Positions 45,301 to 60,408 are shown, numbered from the stretch's first letter. The stretch is DNA of 64,000 bases from Humulus lupulus (GCF_963169125.1 NC_084802.1:19747107-19811106), one strand, 5' to 3'. The notes: generated by a model not told the origin, from the sequence alone. Program-made: numbers and translations.

Positions 45301-47997
45301 GGTCCTAGATTTAGCTATCTTAAACAACTCATTATTTAGAACATAGGGTTCATTTAGTTGCAATAGGTATAGCCCGTTTTTCATACATCCACCCCACAAT
45401 TCACATCCATTTGAAGAAATGAGATTTTATTACTTGTGAAAGTAACTACAAATTGTTGTTGATGTAATAAGAAAAACAGAAATTCAAAATGTCCATTGAA
45501 AATCGGAATAAAATAAAAATTGTCTTAAAACAATATATTTATTTCCAAAATACATTCAAACTTATCATTTTTCCTTGTTTGAAAAGAACAGGACATGATG
45601 GATTCCAAGTTGTGGCTTTTTATCCTTCATAGCTTTCCCAATGCTAAAAAGGTGTAAAAAAATACATGCATGTTTAGTAGATCTTAATTCAGCGATCCAA
45701 AACCGAAGTATCATCCTCTAAAATCACATACATCAAAGACAAATTTTGTTATCTTGGGTTCCATATGCCTTGAGTGTCGGGCAATCTTGTTCCAATTCCC
45801 AGTCTCCTTGTAGTTGGAAACACCCCCCTTTTTGTGTACTTATAATCAAGTCTTGCTCCAAGATGCTTTGCAACATTTGGTGCCTTGCCAATGGACTTCT
45901 TATTCCTTTTGTTTGAATTTCTTCCTCATTTGCTCTTCAAAAAAGAAGCTTAAAGCAGCTTCTCCTTGAGCTTATTTAGTAGTATTAGCATCGTTTCATT
46001 TGCTCGAACCACCATCAACAATCGTCTTTTGAAGGATTTGGTGATCGTTGCATAGGAAAAATAGGAATATATTTTATCATCACGAACTCGATGTTGTCCA
46101 TAATCAACACCATGTTGATGTTGGACAAACATTTCGTGAGGTTCTCACCATAGAGTAACCTTTTATAGATTAGAGAAAGTATAAGGTGGGAAGCCTGGAG
46201 CTACGATTATCAACTAAGTAGAAATCAACGCATTGCTTGACAAACCCTTATTCATTAATTTTTTAGAAATAGCATAACAGTGTCCCGATAGGCGAGAGTC
46301 GAATATATTCACTTAGTTAAATAGAGAAACATCTCAATTAATAAAATGTCATAGACTTTTATTAACTACATATCCATCCGATCAAAGTAACAAAAACGCA
46401 TATGTATCAGTAGGCAAGAGTCGCAAATATTTATTACGTTATGAGTTTGACCCACGATTTTGATTATTATAGACTTAATTTCTATAGTCACTGTAGGGAT
46501 GAGTCTATAGAAGGCCCGCTATAACCATATATCCTAAGAAATTTAACCATGTTAAGAAGTCCAGTGAACACCTTCCGTAAGGAAACAAAATCAAAGTGTC
46601 ATGAGGCCCCACTGAACTCTAACCTTGTTAAATCAACGGTGGATATCGAATTCAAAATTTTAAAACTCATTATTAAATAAATTAGTATTTTATTCTTTTT
46701 GAAAAATTTCAACTTAGGTTTGCCAAATTATTAAAATAATTAATAAACCAACATAGGTTTTCCAAATTATTAAAGTAATTAATAAACCAACTTAGGTTTG
46801 CCAACTTAATAAAATAATTAATAAACCATAGTTATAATTTTTTCATTAATTCTAAAATTACCATTGAAAATTAATCCAAAAATTAGAATTAGTTTGTTTC
46901 TAATTAATTATTAGGTCCAACTAAAAAGAATAACCTAATACAATTAAGTCAAACTTAGGTAAATGAGCATTAACAATTCGAGCTTGCATGGAGGAGAGCT
47001 AGGTTCAGTATATCGGATCCGCTACTAAGGCTCCCTAACTTCCACACAAAGCCCAAAAAGACAGGAATTTGAACATTTGTTTTATTAATTGTTATTCAAT
47101 TGATTAGGCCCAATCCAGTAATGCAAAGCAAATGAGCCTTCACAAGTGGAACCACCCACAAGAGAGGAATTTAAACTTTACATGTTCAATTAGGCCAAAA
47201 TAAAACTTTATATTTATGAAAGTTTTATTTGAGTTTTTCCACATTTTTCAAACACAAAAATTGGGTCATCATCATACTTATATTTAAAGCTCAAATGCAA
47301 ATAATAACTTAATAATGATGCTTGATATGTTAATAATTGGATGGGCCTAACATGTTACTCTATAAGCATGTATTATTAAATTATGCAAATATACCACAAC
47401 AATATACTATTTTGCAAAATACCATAATTAATTAACATCGAATTCATTAGATAAAATTCAATATAATTAATTAAACAAGTTGCAAAATATTAAATTAATT
47501 AAAATAGAATTTATTAAACAAAATTTAATTTCAAATAGCTAATTTAACCTAGGCTGTTAAGTTGTTAGGAATGACAAGATATTTTATTTTTAAATATTTT
47601 AACCAATTTTAAAATATCAAAATATATTTTAAGCAAATTTAAAATATCTAAAATATCTAGAATTATCTGATAACCAATTATAAATATTTTAAATAATAAA
47701 AATATATTGAAGAATTAGATAACTAATTTTAATATTTTATTTATAACAAAATAAAAAAAAAATCTTAGAATATCTTGATTATCAGATAACTAATTCAAAA
47801 TATTTTGAAAAGCTAAAATATCTAAAATAATCAGATAATCAATTTTAAATATTTTAAACTTAACCACACAAAATATCCAATTTAAAAAAATTATAAAAAT
47901 TAACATTTTTTTTTGTGAAAAAGCCCACTGCGAGCCCGGCGTACGGACGCCGTACGGTCTCGGGGTCCATACGACTTTTTTATGCGTGTTCGTCACG
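45301..47997 (-). pseudogene. gag and leader region of element F, mostly unreadable
   Basis: Near 45760-45850 the minus strand reads YKETGNWNK, a worn form of the gag zinc knuckle (C..C..TGHWKR..C). Near 45950-46132 there is a short open stretch with no clear motif. From 46700 to 47930 the sequence is very AT-rich without genes; the triple near-repeat TAATTAATAAACCAACTTAGG lies at 46715-46830. Confidence 0.5.
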
Positions 47998-48002
47998 CAT
48001 AC

Positions 48003-49253
48003 TGTTGACTGTGTTTTTAGCCAACGACGTGAGAACATAAAAAACGATGAACCTTCAAGAGAAGTTAAACGACACAGACAGTTTTATCAAGAAAAGTAAA
48101 TAACACAAGAGATTTTATAGTGGTTCAACCCAGATCAGTCGGTAATAGCCTAATCCACTTAGAGTTGTAATTATAGATCTATACTCAAGATCAGATGGAC
48201 TGAGTCAACTGAGTTTCTTCAGTACAGATTGCAAAAATACAAGAATTCTTTCAAATACCAGCACTTTCTCTCTCTAGAATACTCAAACCCAAATTTTCCC
48301 AAAAAATCTAGAAAGAAGGAGCAGAAGCCCCTTTCTAATCCCATCAGCCACATATTTATATGCTTATGATCATATATCTAATATCCTCTAGAATAGGGAT
48401 ATTTTATTATATTTATTACATTTAAATTACAAAAAACATTCAAAATGTAATAAAACCCCCAATTTGTGGGAAGAAGGAGAGATTCCCGGGTGTGCGAAGA
48501 CCGGTTCTTGTTGAAGTCGTTTATGGGAATCTTGACTTAGTCCTCTCTATCTGGTCGACCCATATCTCCTACTGACCACCCATGCAAGTGCTGGTCGGAC
48601 ACATGCATGCTGGACATATGCAAGTGCTGGTAGGACAAGCATTTGCTGGTCGGACATATGCATGGTGGTAGGACATGTTTTTGTTGGTCGGACAAGTGCA
48701 TGGTGGTAGGACATGCACTCCTCTCCTCTAACAAGGCACTCTCCTCTAGCATGCCATATCTCTCCTCTAACATGGCACTCTTTATTTGGGCAACCATGCA
48801 CTTGCTGGACATATGTATAAAGACCACATTCTTGGGGTCTCCTCGGATCAAGGTCCCCTGGGCTCTCCTCGGACCACTCTCTTGGGTTCTCCTCGGACCA
48901 AGGTCCCTTGGGGTCTCCTCGGACCAAGGTCCCTTGGGCTCTCCTCGGACCACTCTCTTGGGTTCTCCTCGGACCAAGGTCCCTTTGGCTCTCCTCGGAC
49001 CAAGGTCCGACCTCACCTTGGCCTTTCATCGAACCAAGGTCCGACCGGGCACTTGGACTGCTCCTCAGATGTACTTGGCTTGGACGCGACACTCTCAAGC
49101 AGTCAAAACTCTTCATCAGTCTACCGGGTCACTATATCACAACTGTAAGGAGTCAATGTATTTATTGACTATTTAATGTGTCTTTTACGGACCATGTACT
49201 GCCATTTGTCACTTCTATTGCCACGTCATCAATCTCCATTTTTGGGGATAACA
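48003..49253 (-). mobile_element. G: solo LTR related to element B, inside element F
   Basis: TGTTGACTGTG to GGGGATAACA, 1251 bases, with CATAC on both sides (47998-48002 and 49254-49258). The ends and the promoter part match the LTR of element B (CCAACGACGT, CCTTCAAGAGAAG). TATA-like box on the minus strand near 48350. A CTCCTCGGACCAAGGTCC array lies at 48825-49015 in the place where element B has its CTGGTCGG array. Long open stretches here are by-products of the array. Confidence 0.9.
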
Positions 49254-49258
49254 CATAC

Positions 49259-49439
49259 TACTCAATCAGTCCAAAAAATTAAAAATCAGTGCAATTTTTC
49301 AATCCCAAAACAAGCAAGAAACAACCAAATTATTGCTAAATTTATAGAACAAAACATAAACATGCACCATCCAATTCACACCCTAACATATCAATCAATT
49401 TCATACATGTTCATTCATGAAAATAAACTAGCAACCTAT
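49259..49439. other. Leader of element F next to the primer site
   Basis: Short non-coding stretch between solo LTR G and the primer-binding site of F. No gene. Confidence 0.5.
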
Positions 49440-49454
49440 GACTCTGAGGCCAAT
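49440..49454 (-). other. Worn primer-binding site of element F (initiator-Met type)
   Basis: On the minus strand, right after the 5' LTR, ATTGGCCTCAGAGTCATAGG resembles the common copia site TGGTATCAGAGC with three changes in the 12-base core. Confidence 0.6.
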
Positions 49455-51284
49455 TGTAGGAAATACATATTAGAGGATCTTTATTTATTTCATGTAATTT
49501 ACATATTATCAAACAAACATATAAATTCCTAGAACATGCTCCTATGAAATTGATACAAAACAGAGTTAAGTATAGAAACTTACATATACGCAGCGGAACT
49601 GGAATAACTCCTTCCTTCAATCTCTCTAACCCTTGATTCCTTTCTGTAGCAAAGTATCATCAAGAGATTAAACTAGATCAACAGCACAGTCTTCCTCACC
49701 AAGCCTTTGATCAACCTAGAACTAGTGTGAGCTGGTTCTCAACACATGAGATAGAGATCTAGAAGAGAAGAAGAAGAGTGAGTGGTCAAGAAAGGATTAG
49801 ACTGTCTAGGTTTTCACTTACCCAATGAATCAATTGAGACTAACTTCCTTTTGAAAACCCTAGATATCATATTCTTTATATAGGCAACTTAATGGGCTTT
49901 ATTTAAATTTAAATTAAATTAAATAATAATAAGAAAAAAGATAAAAGCCTTGGGCTCCCACAAATGAACTTGGGCCGAATCTCTTTGTTTTGAATTTAAA
50001 TCCCAACTGGGCCTAAATTCAAAAGTTTTTATTTATTTATTTTAATTAATTAATTAAATCCTTATTCAAATTAACTAGTTATAATATGAAACTTGATTTA
50101 ATATTATTTATTTATATTGACACCAATTTATCAATATTAATAAATTTACCCAAAGATCTTCTTTTGTTATCTAAATCTCATATCTCTGTAAATTTTCCAA
50201 AAGTAACCTAATCAACTTTAAAAATCCTAATTGATAATTAAATCAATTAATTGAGACATTATAGATGATTTACTCAAAGGTGATGCGGGGACCATGGATC
50301 CATGAAATCAAGCTCTAATAAATTACCGTGAATTTATTTACGAATAATTTCACTACCTTATTAATTCCTCGTGACTCCACTATAGACTCGGAATTGAACT
50401 CTTGAATTCATAGAACGTATTTTCCAAACCATAAATACGTTATCCATTGTTATAACCATTACAGTCAATCAATCATTTATCAATGACTTACTAACGAGAT
50501 GGGTCCAAATTACCGTTTACCCCTCATCAATATTTTATCCTTAATTCCCACTAAGTTCCTTATAAATGATACTTCCGTGAACTTAATCATAGAAATGAGA
50601 TCTCAGTCATTTAATCTTTTGAACAAAGCAATTAAGGAAATCATCTTTTCACTTCTCATACAAAAGTTATAGATTTCATATCTATGAATAATACTCTCAC
50701 TCAATTACACTACTAAATATCTCCAAGATATAAGTATGGGCTAGACTGTAGGATAAGCTGGTAACGAACAAGTCAAAATATTTTTAAATAATATAATTAG
50801 AAGAATATTATCACTCAGAATTAAGATTGACTTTACCTATGGTCAACGTTGTGACATTATTAGATTTGATAGCAACGATACTTATTTATCAATCAATAGT
50901 CAATATCGTTCCTAGTCTGATGTAACCAATTACATCCGATCTTATCTACTTGGTCAATGCCTTGGACAAGACATCACACCCCGAATGTGTAAATAGATCA
51001 TATCGTAGATTGCCTAATTAGTGAAAATCCAATGCATTGATCTAATCTTAGGACTCGTTCTTTTGAACATATAATTATAACTATAATCCACTGTAACCTA
51101 GTCACTATAATTGTAACAATCCATATGTTAGAGATTTTATAAATGTTTGTATTATTTCAATAATCATGTAATAAAACAAGCAAACAAGACGGTTGTCAAA
51201 CTAAATGATTTCTACTACTTTTATTGACAATGTGAAATTGTGTTACATGTCCGACATGGTTTTATAAGGGCATAAAATCCAACA
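49455..51284 (-). repeat. 5' LTR of element F
   Basis: 1830 bases, TGTAGGAAATACATATTAGA to AAAATCCAACA. The right third (from 50717) is duplicated again at 51412-52106. Confidence 0.9.
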
Positions 51285-52106
51285 AAAACACTCTTAGCAT
51301 GTTTTCAAATAGCATACCATCATCAAACTGCATAAATAATTTTCATTAATCAATAAATAACCTCTAATCTAAAACAAAGCAACAACTAATCAAATCTAAT
51401 GATCAAAACATATATCTCCAAGATGTAAGTATGGGCTAGACTGTAGGATAAGCTGGTAACGAACAAGTCAAAATATTTTAAATAATATAATTAGTAGAAT
51501 ATTATCACTCAGAATTAAGATTGACTTTACCTATGGTCAACGTTGTGACATTGATTAGATTTGATAGTAACGATACTTATTTATCAATCAATAGTCAATA
51601 TCGTTCCTAGTCTGATGTAACCAATTACATCTGATCTTATCTACTTGGTCAATGCCTTGGACAAGACATCACACCCCAAATGTGTAAGTAGATCACATCG
51701 TAGATTGCCTAATTAGTGAAAATCCAATGCATTGATCTAATCTTAGGACTCGTTCTTTTGAACATATAATTACAACTATAATCCACTGTGACCTAGTCAC
51801 TATAATTGTAACAATCCATATGTTCGAGATTTTATAAATTTTTGTATTATTTCAATAATCATGTAATAAAACAAGCAAGCAAGACGGTTGTCAAACTAAA
51901 TGATTTCTACTACTTTTATTGACAATATGAAATTGTGTTACATGTCCGACATGGTTTTATAAGGGCATAAAATCCAACAAAAACACTCTTAGCATGTTTC
52001 CAAATAGCATACCATCATCAAACTGCATAAATAATTTTCATTAATCAATAAATAACCTCTAATCTAAAACAAAGCAACAACTAATCAAATCTAATGATCA
52101 AAACAT
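50717..52106. repeat. 695-base tandem duplication across the end of element F
   Basis: Unit one runs from 50717 to 51411 and unit two from 51412 to 52106; both start ATATCTCCAAGAT and end GATCAAAACAT, with few differences. Each unit holds the last 568 bases of the F LTR plus 127 bases of flanking DNA. The duplication therefore came after F was inserted. Confidence 0.92.
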
Positions 52107-52666
52107 ACACATATATTGACAAAACATCAAATACTATTATAAAACGATGATCCAAGAATCAAACCATAAAATCAATCATAGATTAGGGGAAAATATATTA
52201 CCTTCCTTGATTGTGTTCAAGAACAAAAAAGCAAAAGAACAATCTTGACACCTAGTAATTTCGAACACCACAAAGAAAAGAAAGAAAAGAAAACTTAGCA
52301 TCGAGGAGGAGAAACTTATACTAAGGGGAATCAAAACCAAAATCCAAGATCTAATCAGACCTAGTAATTTTGAACCCCTAGCCTTCTTCTCCTTCTTCCT
52401 ATCTTTCTTCCTCTTTCTATCTCATGCTCTCTCTTCCTCTCTATTCCTCTATTCTAGGCAGCCACCCTAAGAGCTCTTCAAGCTCTCATTTTTTTCTATT
52501 TAAGGGCCTAATGGTCGAACCCTAAGTGTGGGTGGGAAAAGGGAACTTTCCCAAATTCTATTTTCCATTGATTTTTCCTTTAAATAAAAATAATTAAAGA
52601 AAATGATATGTCTACCTAGCTAAATAAGGAAACCATTATTTTCCGTGGTCTTCACTTTCCACACGC

Positions 52667-52715
<49 letters not shown>

Positions 52716-53065
52716 TTCAATTTTACACTTGTGTGAAGACAAGTGTTCTCGAGTTTTCCCTTCTTATAATTTCATTTTCATTAAATAAAATAGGGAAATT
52801 AATATGCATGGAAATCTAATGCATGCTTATCATGCATACCATGCACATATTCACACACAAAGTGCACAAGTCTACCCTACTAACCATGCACTATCATGCA
52901 CCTAATCAAAACTCATAAATAAATTCACAAAATAAATCAAATAAATAAAACAAATAAAATTCAATTAACTCTAAACATTCAAATAATTAACTTAAAATTC
53001 CTAACACTTAAAAATGAAAAAAAATAAAGTAACTAATAAAAATAAAAAAATTTGGTGCACTACAT
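51285..53065 (-). repeat. Right part of the 3' LTR of chromovirus J
   Basis: It ends GTGCACTACA at about 53065, followed by a polypurine tract and the end of pol, so this is the LTR of the element to the right. A TATA-like TTAAATAG box on the minus strand is near 52495-52505. The remainder of the LTR appears to lie left of elements D and F. No gene. Confidence 0.5.
52669..52711. repeat. CT microsatellite
   Basis: About 21 CT dinucleotides without interruption. Confidence 0.95.
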
Positions 53066-53086
53066 TATACCCTCCTTAAAAGGAAT
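53066..53086 (-). other. Polypurine tract of chromovirus J
   Basis: CCTTTTAAGGAGGGTATAA on the minus strand, directly before the LTR at 53065. Confidence 0.65.
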
Positions 53087-54060
53087 TTCGTCTCGAAATT
53101 CTTTCTTATCCAATAACTCGAGGTATCTTTCTTTTATGTCATTCCTCTAGTTCCCATGTTGCCTCATTCTTCGTATTATTCTTCCACATGACCTTATCCA
53201 ATGGAATCTTCTTGAACCTCTGTTCCTTGATTCCCTCTTCAATGATACGCTTCAGCTGCTCATCGTAACTCAGGTCCTTCTCTAGTTGTAACGGTTCATA
53301 ACTCAAGACATGGGAGGGATATGACACACACTTTCACAACATCGAAATGTGAAGGACATTATGCGCTTAGCGAGTATTGGGGCAGTGCCAAACGATACAT
53401 AACTTGTCCAACTTTGTCCAAACTCTCATATGGACATATACATCTCAGGCTCAACTTTCCTTTCTTGTCAAAATGCATAACTCCATTCATTAGCGAGACT
53501 ATCAAAACACAACTCACCAACTGAAAAACTCGATGTCCCTTCTCTTAAGGGCCACGTATAACCCCTTCTCGCCTACTTTGAGCAGTAAGATTGTCCTGGA
53601 GAAATCACTTAATTTCCTCATTAGCTTCTCTAACCATCCTGAGGCCTAATATATGTTCCTTCCCAACTTCATCCCAGTTCAAGGGAGATCTACACTTGCG
53701 TTCATATAGCATCTCGTAGTAGCCATTCCAATAGCATACTAATGACTATGGTTGTAAGAAAACTCCATTAGAGGTAGGGATCAGTTTTCAAGTTTCTAAA
53801 AAAGAATCCAAAGTACAATACCTCAACATAACTTCCAAAAATCTGGTTGGTCATCTCACTTTGCCCATCTGTCTAAGGGTGAAAGCAGTACTGAATTTCA
53901 ACCTTGTACCCAATTCTTTTCTATGTATCCTTCCAAAGTTCGAAGTAAACACTGAGCCTCTATCAACAATAATCGACTTTGGTACCCCGTGAAGTCTCAC
54001 AATTTCATTATTCTTATAATCTTGGCGATGTATTTCTTTATTCCTGACCACTAATATAAC
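53087..54060 (-). pseudogene. Integrase and chromodomain of chromovirus J, broken
   Basis: 54051-53851 reads IVRLHGVPKSIIVDRGSVFT and LGTRLKFSTAFT, the integrase core around the second acid. 53327-53139 reads SHVLSYEPLQLEKDLSYDEQ, then IPLDKVMWKNN and EATWELEE, a clear chromodomain, which in family members steers insertion to marked chromatin. The C-terminal integrase part between them is very worn. It ends with an EFRDEI-like run before the polypurine tract. Confidence 0.85.
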
Positions 54061-55390
54061 GTCTTAAGGTCTTGGTATGCTTTCGTTGATCTTAGATTCA
54101 AATAATGGGTGTCATATGGGCCTTTTCATAATTCTTAAACACACAAAGATTCTATCCTTACATCACGACAACCTCTTTTTGGAGAAAGAGAAGTCACCAT
54201 TACCATTTCCTTGTACCAAAGCCTCTTGCTTTTCTAGGGCTCCATCTACTTTCCGCCAATCTCTATTCTGTTCTAACATAATGAATTATAGGGTGAGATT
54301 TGTTAAGCCTCCGATTACCAGCCTTATTCCAGCACTGATGATATGCCTTTTAAAAATGGTGCCTCCATATCTTTAGTGCAAACACTCATGTTGCCCACTC
54401 TAGGTCATGAGTAGGAAACCTTTGTTTATAACCTTGAATTTGTCTCGAGGCGTACGTTACCACCATTTCATTCTACATCAATAAGCATCCCAAGCCATTT
54501 TTGGACGCATCACAATACACCGTGAATCTCCCCCTTTGGTGGGAACACAAAAGATCGACACAAAGGTCAGCTTTCCTTTCACAGTTTGGAAACTTCCTTC
54601 CCGTTTCTTGGCCCAGGTGAACTCTTTGGTGATTATGGGCTCAGTTTGATCAAGGGCGTCGCAAGCTTGGAGAAACCTTCAACAACCTTCTGGTAATAAC
54701 TTGATGACCCTAAGAAACTCCGGACCTCTGAGCCATTCTTGGTTTGGGACCAATTCCTAATGGACTCAATCTTAGCTGGTTCCACTGCTGTTCTGTCTTT
54801 GGATTCCAAATGCCTTACTTGTTCTTGACGTCTACTGTGTGCCTAACTCAAATGCTCCTCATTCTCTTCCTTAGTCCTAAAGTAGATTAGGGGTGTCATC
54901 TGTGAACACCACTGGGAACTTATCCAACACATCCTTAAATACTATATTCATCAATTCCATGAATGTCGTTGGGCATTGGTGAGTCCAAAAAACCTCACTA
55001 GAAACTTATGACACCTATAGCGAGCTTGAATGCCGTCTTGGGAACATCTCCCCTCACCCCCTCTCATTGATGGCATCCGGATCTCGGAATGCGAATCAAT
55101 ATTGGAAAACACTGCTGCCCCATGCAGTTGATCAAAAGGTCATCTATCCTAAGCAAACGATACTTGTTATCAATTGTGACCTTATTGTATTCTTGGTAAT
55201 CGATGCACATTCTTATACTTCCATCCATTTATAAAAATTTCAAATATTGAAAGGATAATTATATTGAATACTTAAAATTCCTCAAAATAGGTCTTTACCA
55301 TTCAAATATCCCAAAATATCCAAATATATCAAAAGAAAATCCCATTTATTTAATTAATAATACTAAACAAGGGATTTAGGGAAAAAAGGC
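54061..55390 (-). pseudogene. Reverse transcriptase and RNase H of chromovirus J, broken
   Basis: At about 55220-54960 the minus strand reads LPRIQ...FDQLHGAAVFSNID and FLVRFFGLTNAQ, reverse transcriptase motifs, then VFTDD (in place of YVDD or FIDD) and EENEEHL. At 54770-54690 it reads VRSFLGSSSYYQKVVEGFSK, the start of RNase H. Many stops and at least one deletion. Confidence 0.8.
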
Positions 55391-55391
55391 T

Positions 55392-55770
55392 CTAAACTTC
55401 CATTGTCGACTCGTCCTCAGAGTCGTAATCAAAGATGTCCTCAGAGATATGAAAGTAATCAGGGGCACTAGCCCTTGCCCTTAACTTGTCGCTTACTTCC
55501 GGTATATCGTGTAGCACCTCTTGTCGCGTTGCTTCTCCCACAAGGTCGTGCACCATCTTCTCGTGCTCCTCTAGATCTACATCCTCATTTGGAGTAAGAA
55601 TCATTTCCAGTCGATAGAACTCATAATTATCCACGAGCTCATAGATAGTGTGTTGGAAGTTAGCAAATCCTAGATCGTCTTGGATTATGTCGTGCCATGC
55701 TTAAGCTAGCTGGAGAAAAGCCTCGAGGACCATAGCTAGTGACTCCCTTAGCACCTAATATTGTTTGATG
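55392..55770 (-). CDS. Acidic open reading stretch of unknown nature, possibly a pseudogene
   Basis: From 55634 there are 80 codons open to 55392: MDNYEFYRLEMILTPNEDVD, then EEHEKMVHDLVGEA and a strongly acidic end (IFDYDSEDES). Upstream to about 55770 the same frame reads VLEAFLQLA and DIIQDDLGFANFQHTIYELV with one or two stops. I do not recognise it. It abuts the J relic and may be a captured gene piece or an odd part of gag. Codon pattern looks protein-like. Confidence 0.3.
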
Positions 55771-55799
55771 GGCCAGAGAAGCGCTCCAAAACATTACAC

Positions 55800-56930
55800 A
55801 CAGTGATATGGTACTGCTTTTTAAAACAATGAGTCCTAGTTTTGATAAATGTGATTGGTTATGCTAAACTATCATGTCACTGTATGTAATGTTTAAGAGC
55901 ATATTTTGGGTGCACATATCATTACTTATTATTGAGTCATATAGAATAAATGTATGCACATATATATTGATATACGAGCGTACAATATGCTATTTAAATC
56001 CTGATTTCGATATCCTAAATTATCTAAAATTTCTTAAAAATTTGTGAGAACTCTGTTGTAACTACATTATCCACCGGTCATGTAAAAAAATATAAAGTTA
56101 TAACTTATTCATATATAAAAAATATTAAAAATACCTATCGGTAAACAATTACTACAAAAAAATTTCCCATATATAAAGAGCTTGCTTGGTATTCCCATAA
56201 ATTATTACATAATAGATTGCAAGAGTTAGAATATCTTTCCCACCTTACACTAAACAAAAAATACAAAAGAAAGTTATATTATATATTTACACAAGAAGAC
56301 AGAAAAAAAAGAGTGTAACTTGTAATATTGATCCTTCTATAGAATATGGTAGATATTACTATATCTACTATTTTTTTGGTCAAAATATCTACTATCGAAT
56401 TAAAAAAAAGTAATATATTATCTAATTAAAAAAATAATATTAATGCAACTTGCTACTCACGACTCACGAGTCTCGCTTAGCCGGACTTGTTTTTTTGGCT
56501 TAGATAAGAATATAGGACAATGCAACATCACATTACTATAAATACTCACCTCCCTGAGTTAAGTTCTTTATTATCTTTTGGAAAGTAAAAGTTCAAATAG
56601 TCCAAACCAACTTTTCTTTTGTTTCTTTATTAGCTAGCTACTACAAATTTTCTTTCTCAAAATATCAAAAACAAAATTAGTTATTGAAAAATATAACAAA
56701 TTTTTTTTTTTTTTTACCTTAGACTAATATAATCTAATCACAACTAAATAGTCAGGTAATATTTTAAGGCTACAAATTGGGTTACTGTTCATCGAGCGTT
56801 GACCATTTACGCTCAAACTATGGATAGAATTTCATATATATATATATTTTGAGTTAATTAGAGAAAAGAAAAAAGGTATGACAACTTTTTCAATTTTATA
56901 TAGTCTTATTGGTACTATGGGATGAGTTCC
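55800..56930. other. Upstream spacer of ADH, no gene
   Basis: AT-rich, with short direct repeats. A TATAAATA box at 56537-56544 followed by a CT/CA-rich leader-like stretch looks like a core promoter, but no gene follows it. Confidence 0.5.
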
Positions 56931-56976
56931 CCATGTTCTGTTGGCTAAACTATTACGGTGGCTTCTACAACAACGG

Positions 56977-57047
56977 CCACGTCACTCAGAACATATAATA
57001 TAATAACAAAAGTATTCGTAGGAAAGAACTTCTCCTGGTGCCACGTG
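56977..57047 (+). promoter_or_regulatory. G-box-type elements in the ADH promoter
   Basis: CCACGTCA at 56977-56984 and CCACGTGT (core CACGTG at 57042-57047) lie about 290-360 bases before the TATA box. Boxes with an ACGT core are bound by bZIP proteins and are known in plant ADH1 promoters, where they help cold, drought and low-oxygen response. Function here is inferred from position and wording. Confidence 0.5.
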
Positions 57048-57060
57048 TCACTAACCAAAG

Positions 57061-57211
57061 GCGCCGCTGGTAAAACTCCAAAACCCAAAACCCGAAACCA
57101 AACATTATGAGACCACCGGTTTTAAAGCTGTGGTTTTTACAATTGGACACCAATGCAATTATTTTCATAATCTGGTTTTGATTTTTTTTTTGGTAAGCAT
57201 GATCTGGTTTT
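57061..57211 (+). promoter_or_regulatory. GT motifs (anaerobic response type) in the ADH promoter
   Basis: GGTTTT occurs at 57118-57123, 57132-57137, 57174-57179 and 57206-57211, and GCGCCGC at 57061-57067. The anaerobic response element of plant ADH1 genes is made of GT motifs (GGTTT) and GC motifs, so this cluster is a good candidate. The motifs are short and could in part be chance. Confidence 0.5.
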
Positions 57212-57333
57212 AACTTTTGTGTCCAGCAAATATGGTATTATGCTTTGGGACCATTTGACAATTTAGTACACCAAGATTTTTTTATTATTATTATTTTTTT
57301 TTTTTTTGAAAAAAAAAACTGTGTTTGTCCACT

Positions 57334-57343
57334 TATATAAATA
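57334..57343 (+). promoter_or_regulatory. TATA box of ADH
   Basis: TATATAAATA, 127 bases before the end of the leader at the ATG (57470), which suggests a start of transcription near 57365-57370. Confidence 0.75.
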
Positions 57344-57469
57344 CCCTCTTTCCCATCTCTGATACTCACTACAATCATCTAAGCTGATCTATCATAGCTT
57401 TGAAAAAACTGTTACTTTCACAAAATCACAGTCGTTTTCTGAGGAGAAAAAGAAGAAGAAGAAGAAGCC

Positions 57470-60263
<2,794 letters not shown>

Positions 60264-60360
60264 AGTGTTGCTCAGATGGGTTCTCTGTGTTCCATCGAAT
60301 AGTCGTTGAGTGTTGATAATCGAAGAGAATATGCCATGAAGGAGTTTATATGTCCAGCTA

Positions 60361-60408
60361 AATAAATATGTCTGCATTTTCGAGTCTTGTCTTTTGTCCA
60401 AATAAAGA
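60361..60408 (+). terminator. Poly(A) signals of ADH
   Basis: AATAAA occurs at 60361-60366 and again near 60402, about 100 and 140 bases after the stop codon. Plant signals are loose, so either may be used. Confidence 0.5.

Larger units (their letters stand above)
38116..51284 (-). mobile_element. Element F: Ty1/copia retrotransposon, degenerate, carrying solo LTRs E and G
   Basis: LTRs at 38116-39927 and 49455-51284 share the same ends (TGTAG...CCAACA) and near-identical text. On the minus strand: 5' LTR, primer site, gag remnants, integrase, reverse transcriptase, RNase H, polypurine tract, 3' LTR. Integrase before reverse transcriptase is the copia order. The flanks ACAAC (38111-38115) and AAAAC (51285-51289) differ at one base and may be an aged target duplication. 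All genes are broken. Confidence 0.88.

Noticed and set aside
48537..49176. Long overlapping open stretches on both strands with repeated RTKVPWALLG- and SEESPRDLGPRR-like wording
   Set aside because: They come from the tandem CTCCTCGGACCAAGG array inside solo LTR G; a repeat unit whose length and content avoid stops gives open frames in several directions.
38111..51289. ACAAC/AAAAC as a perfect duplication of element F
   Set aside because: One of five bases differs and the right flank is A-rich; it is kept only as a possible aged duplication.
56537..56544. TATAAATA box as promoter of a second gene
   Set aside because: No coding sequence follows before the ADH promoter, and the stretch after it has no open frame.
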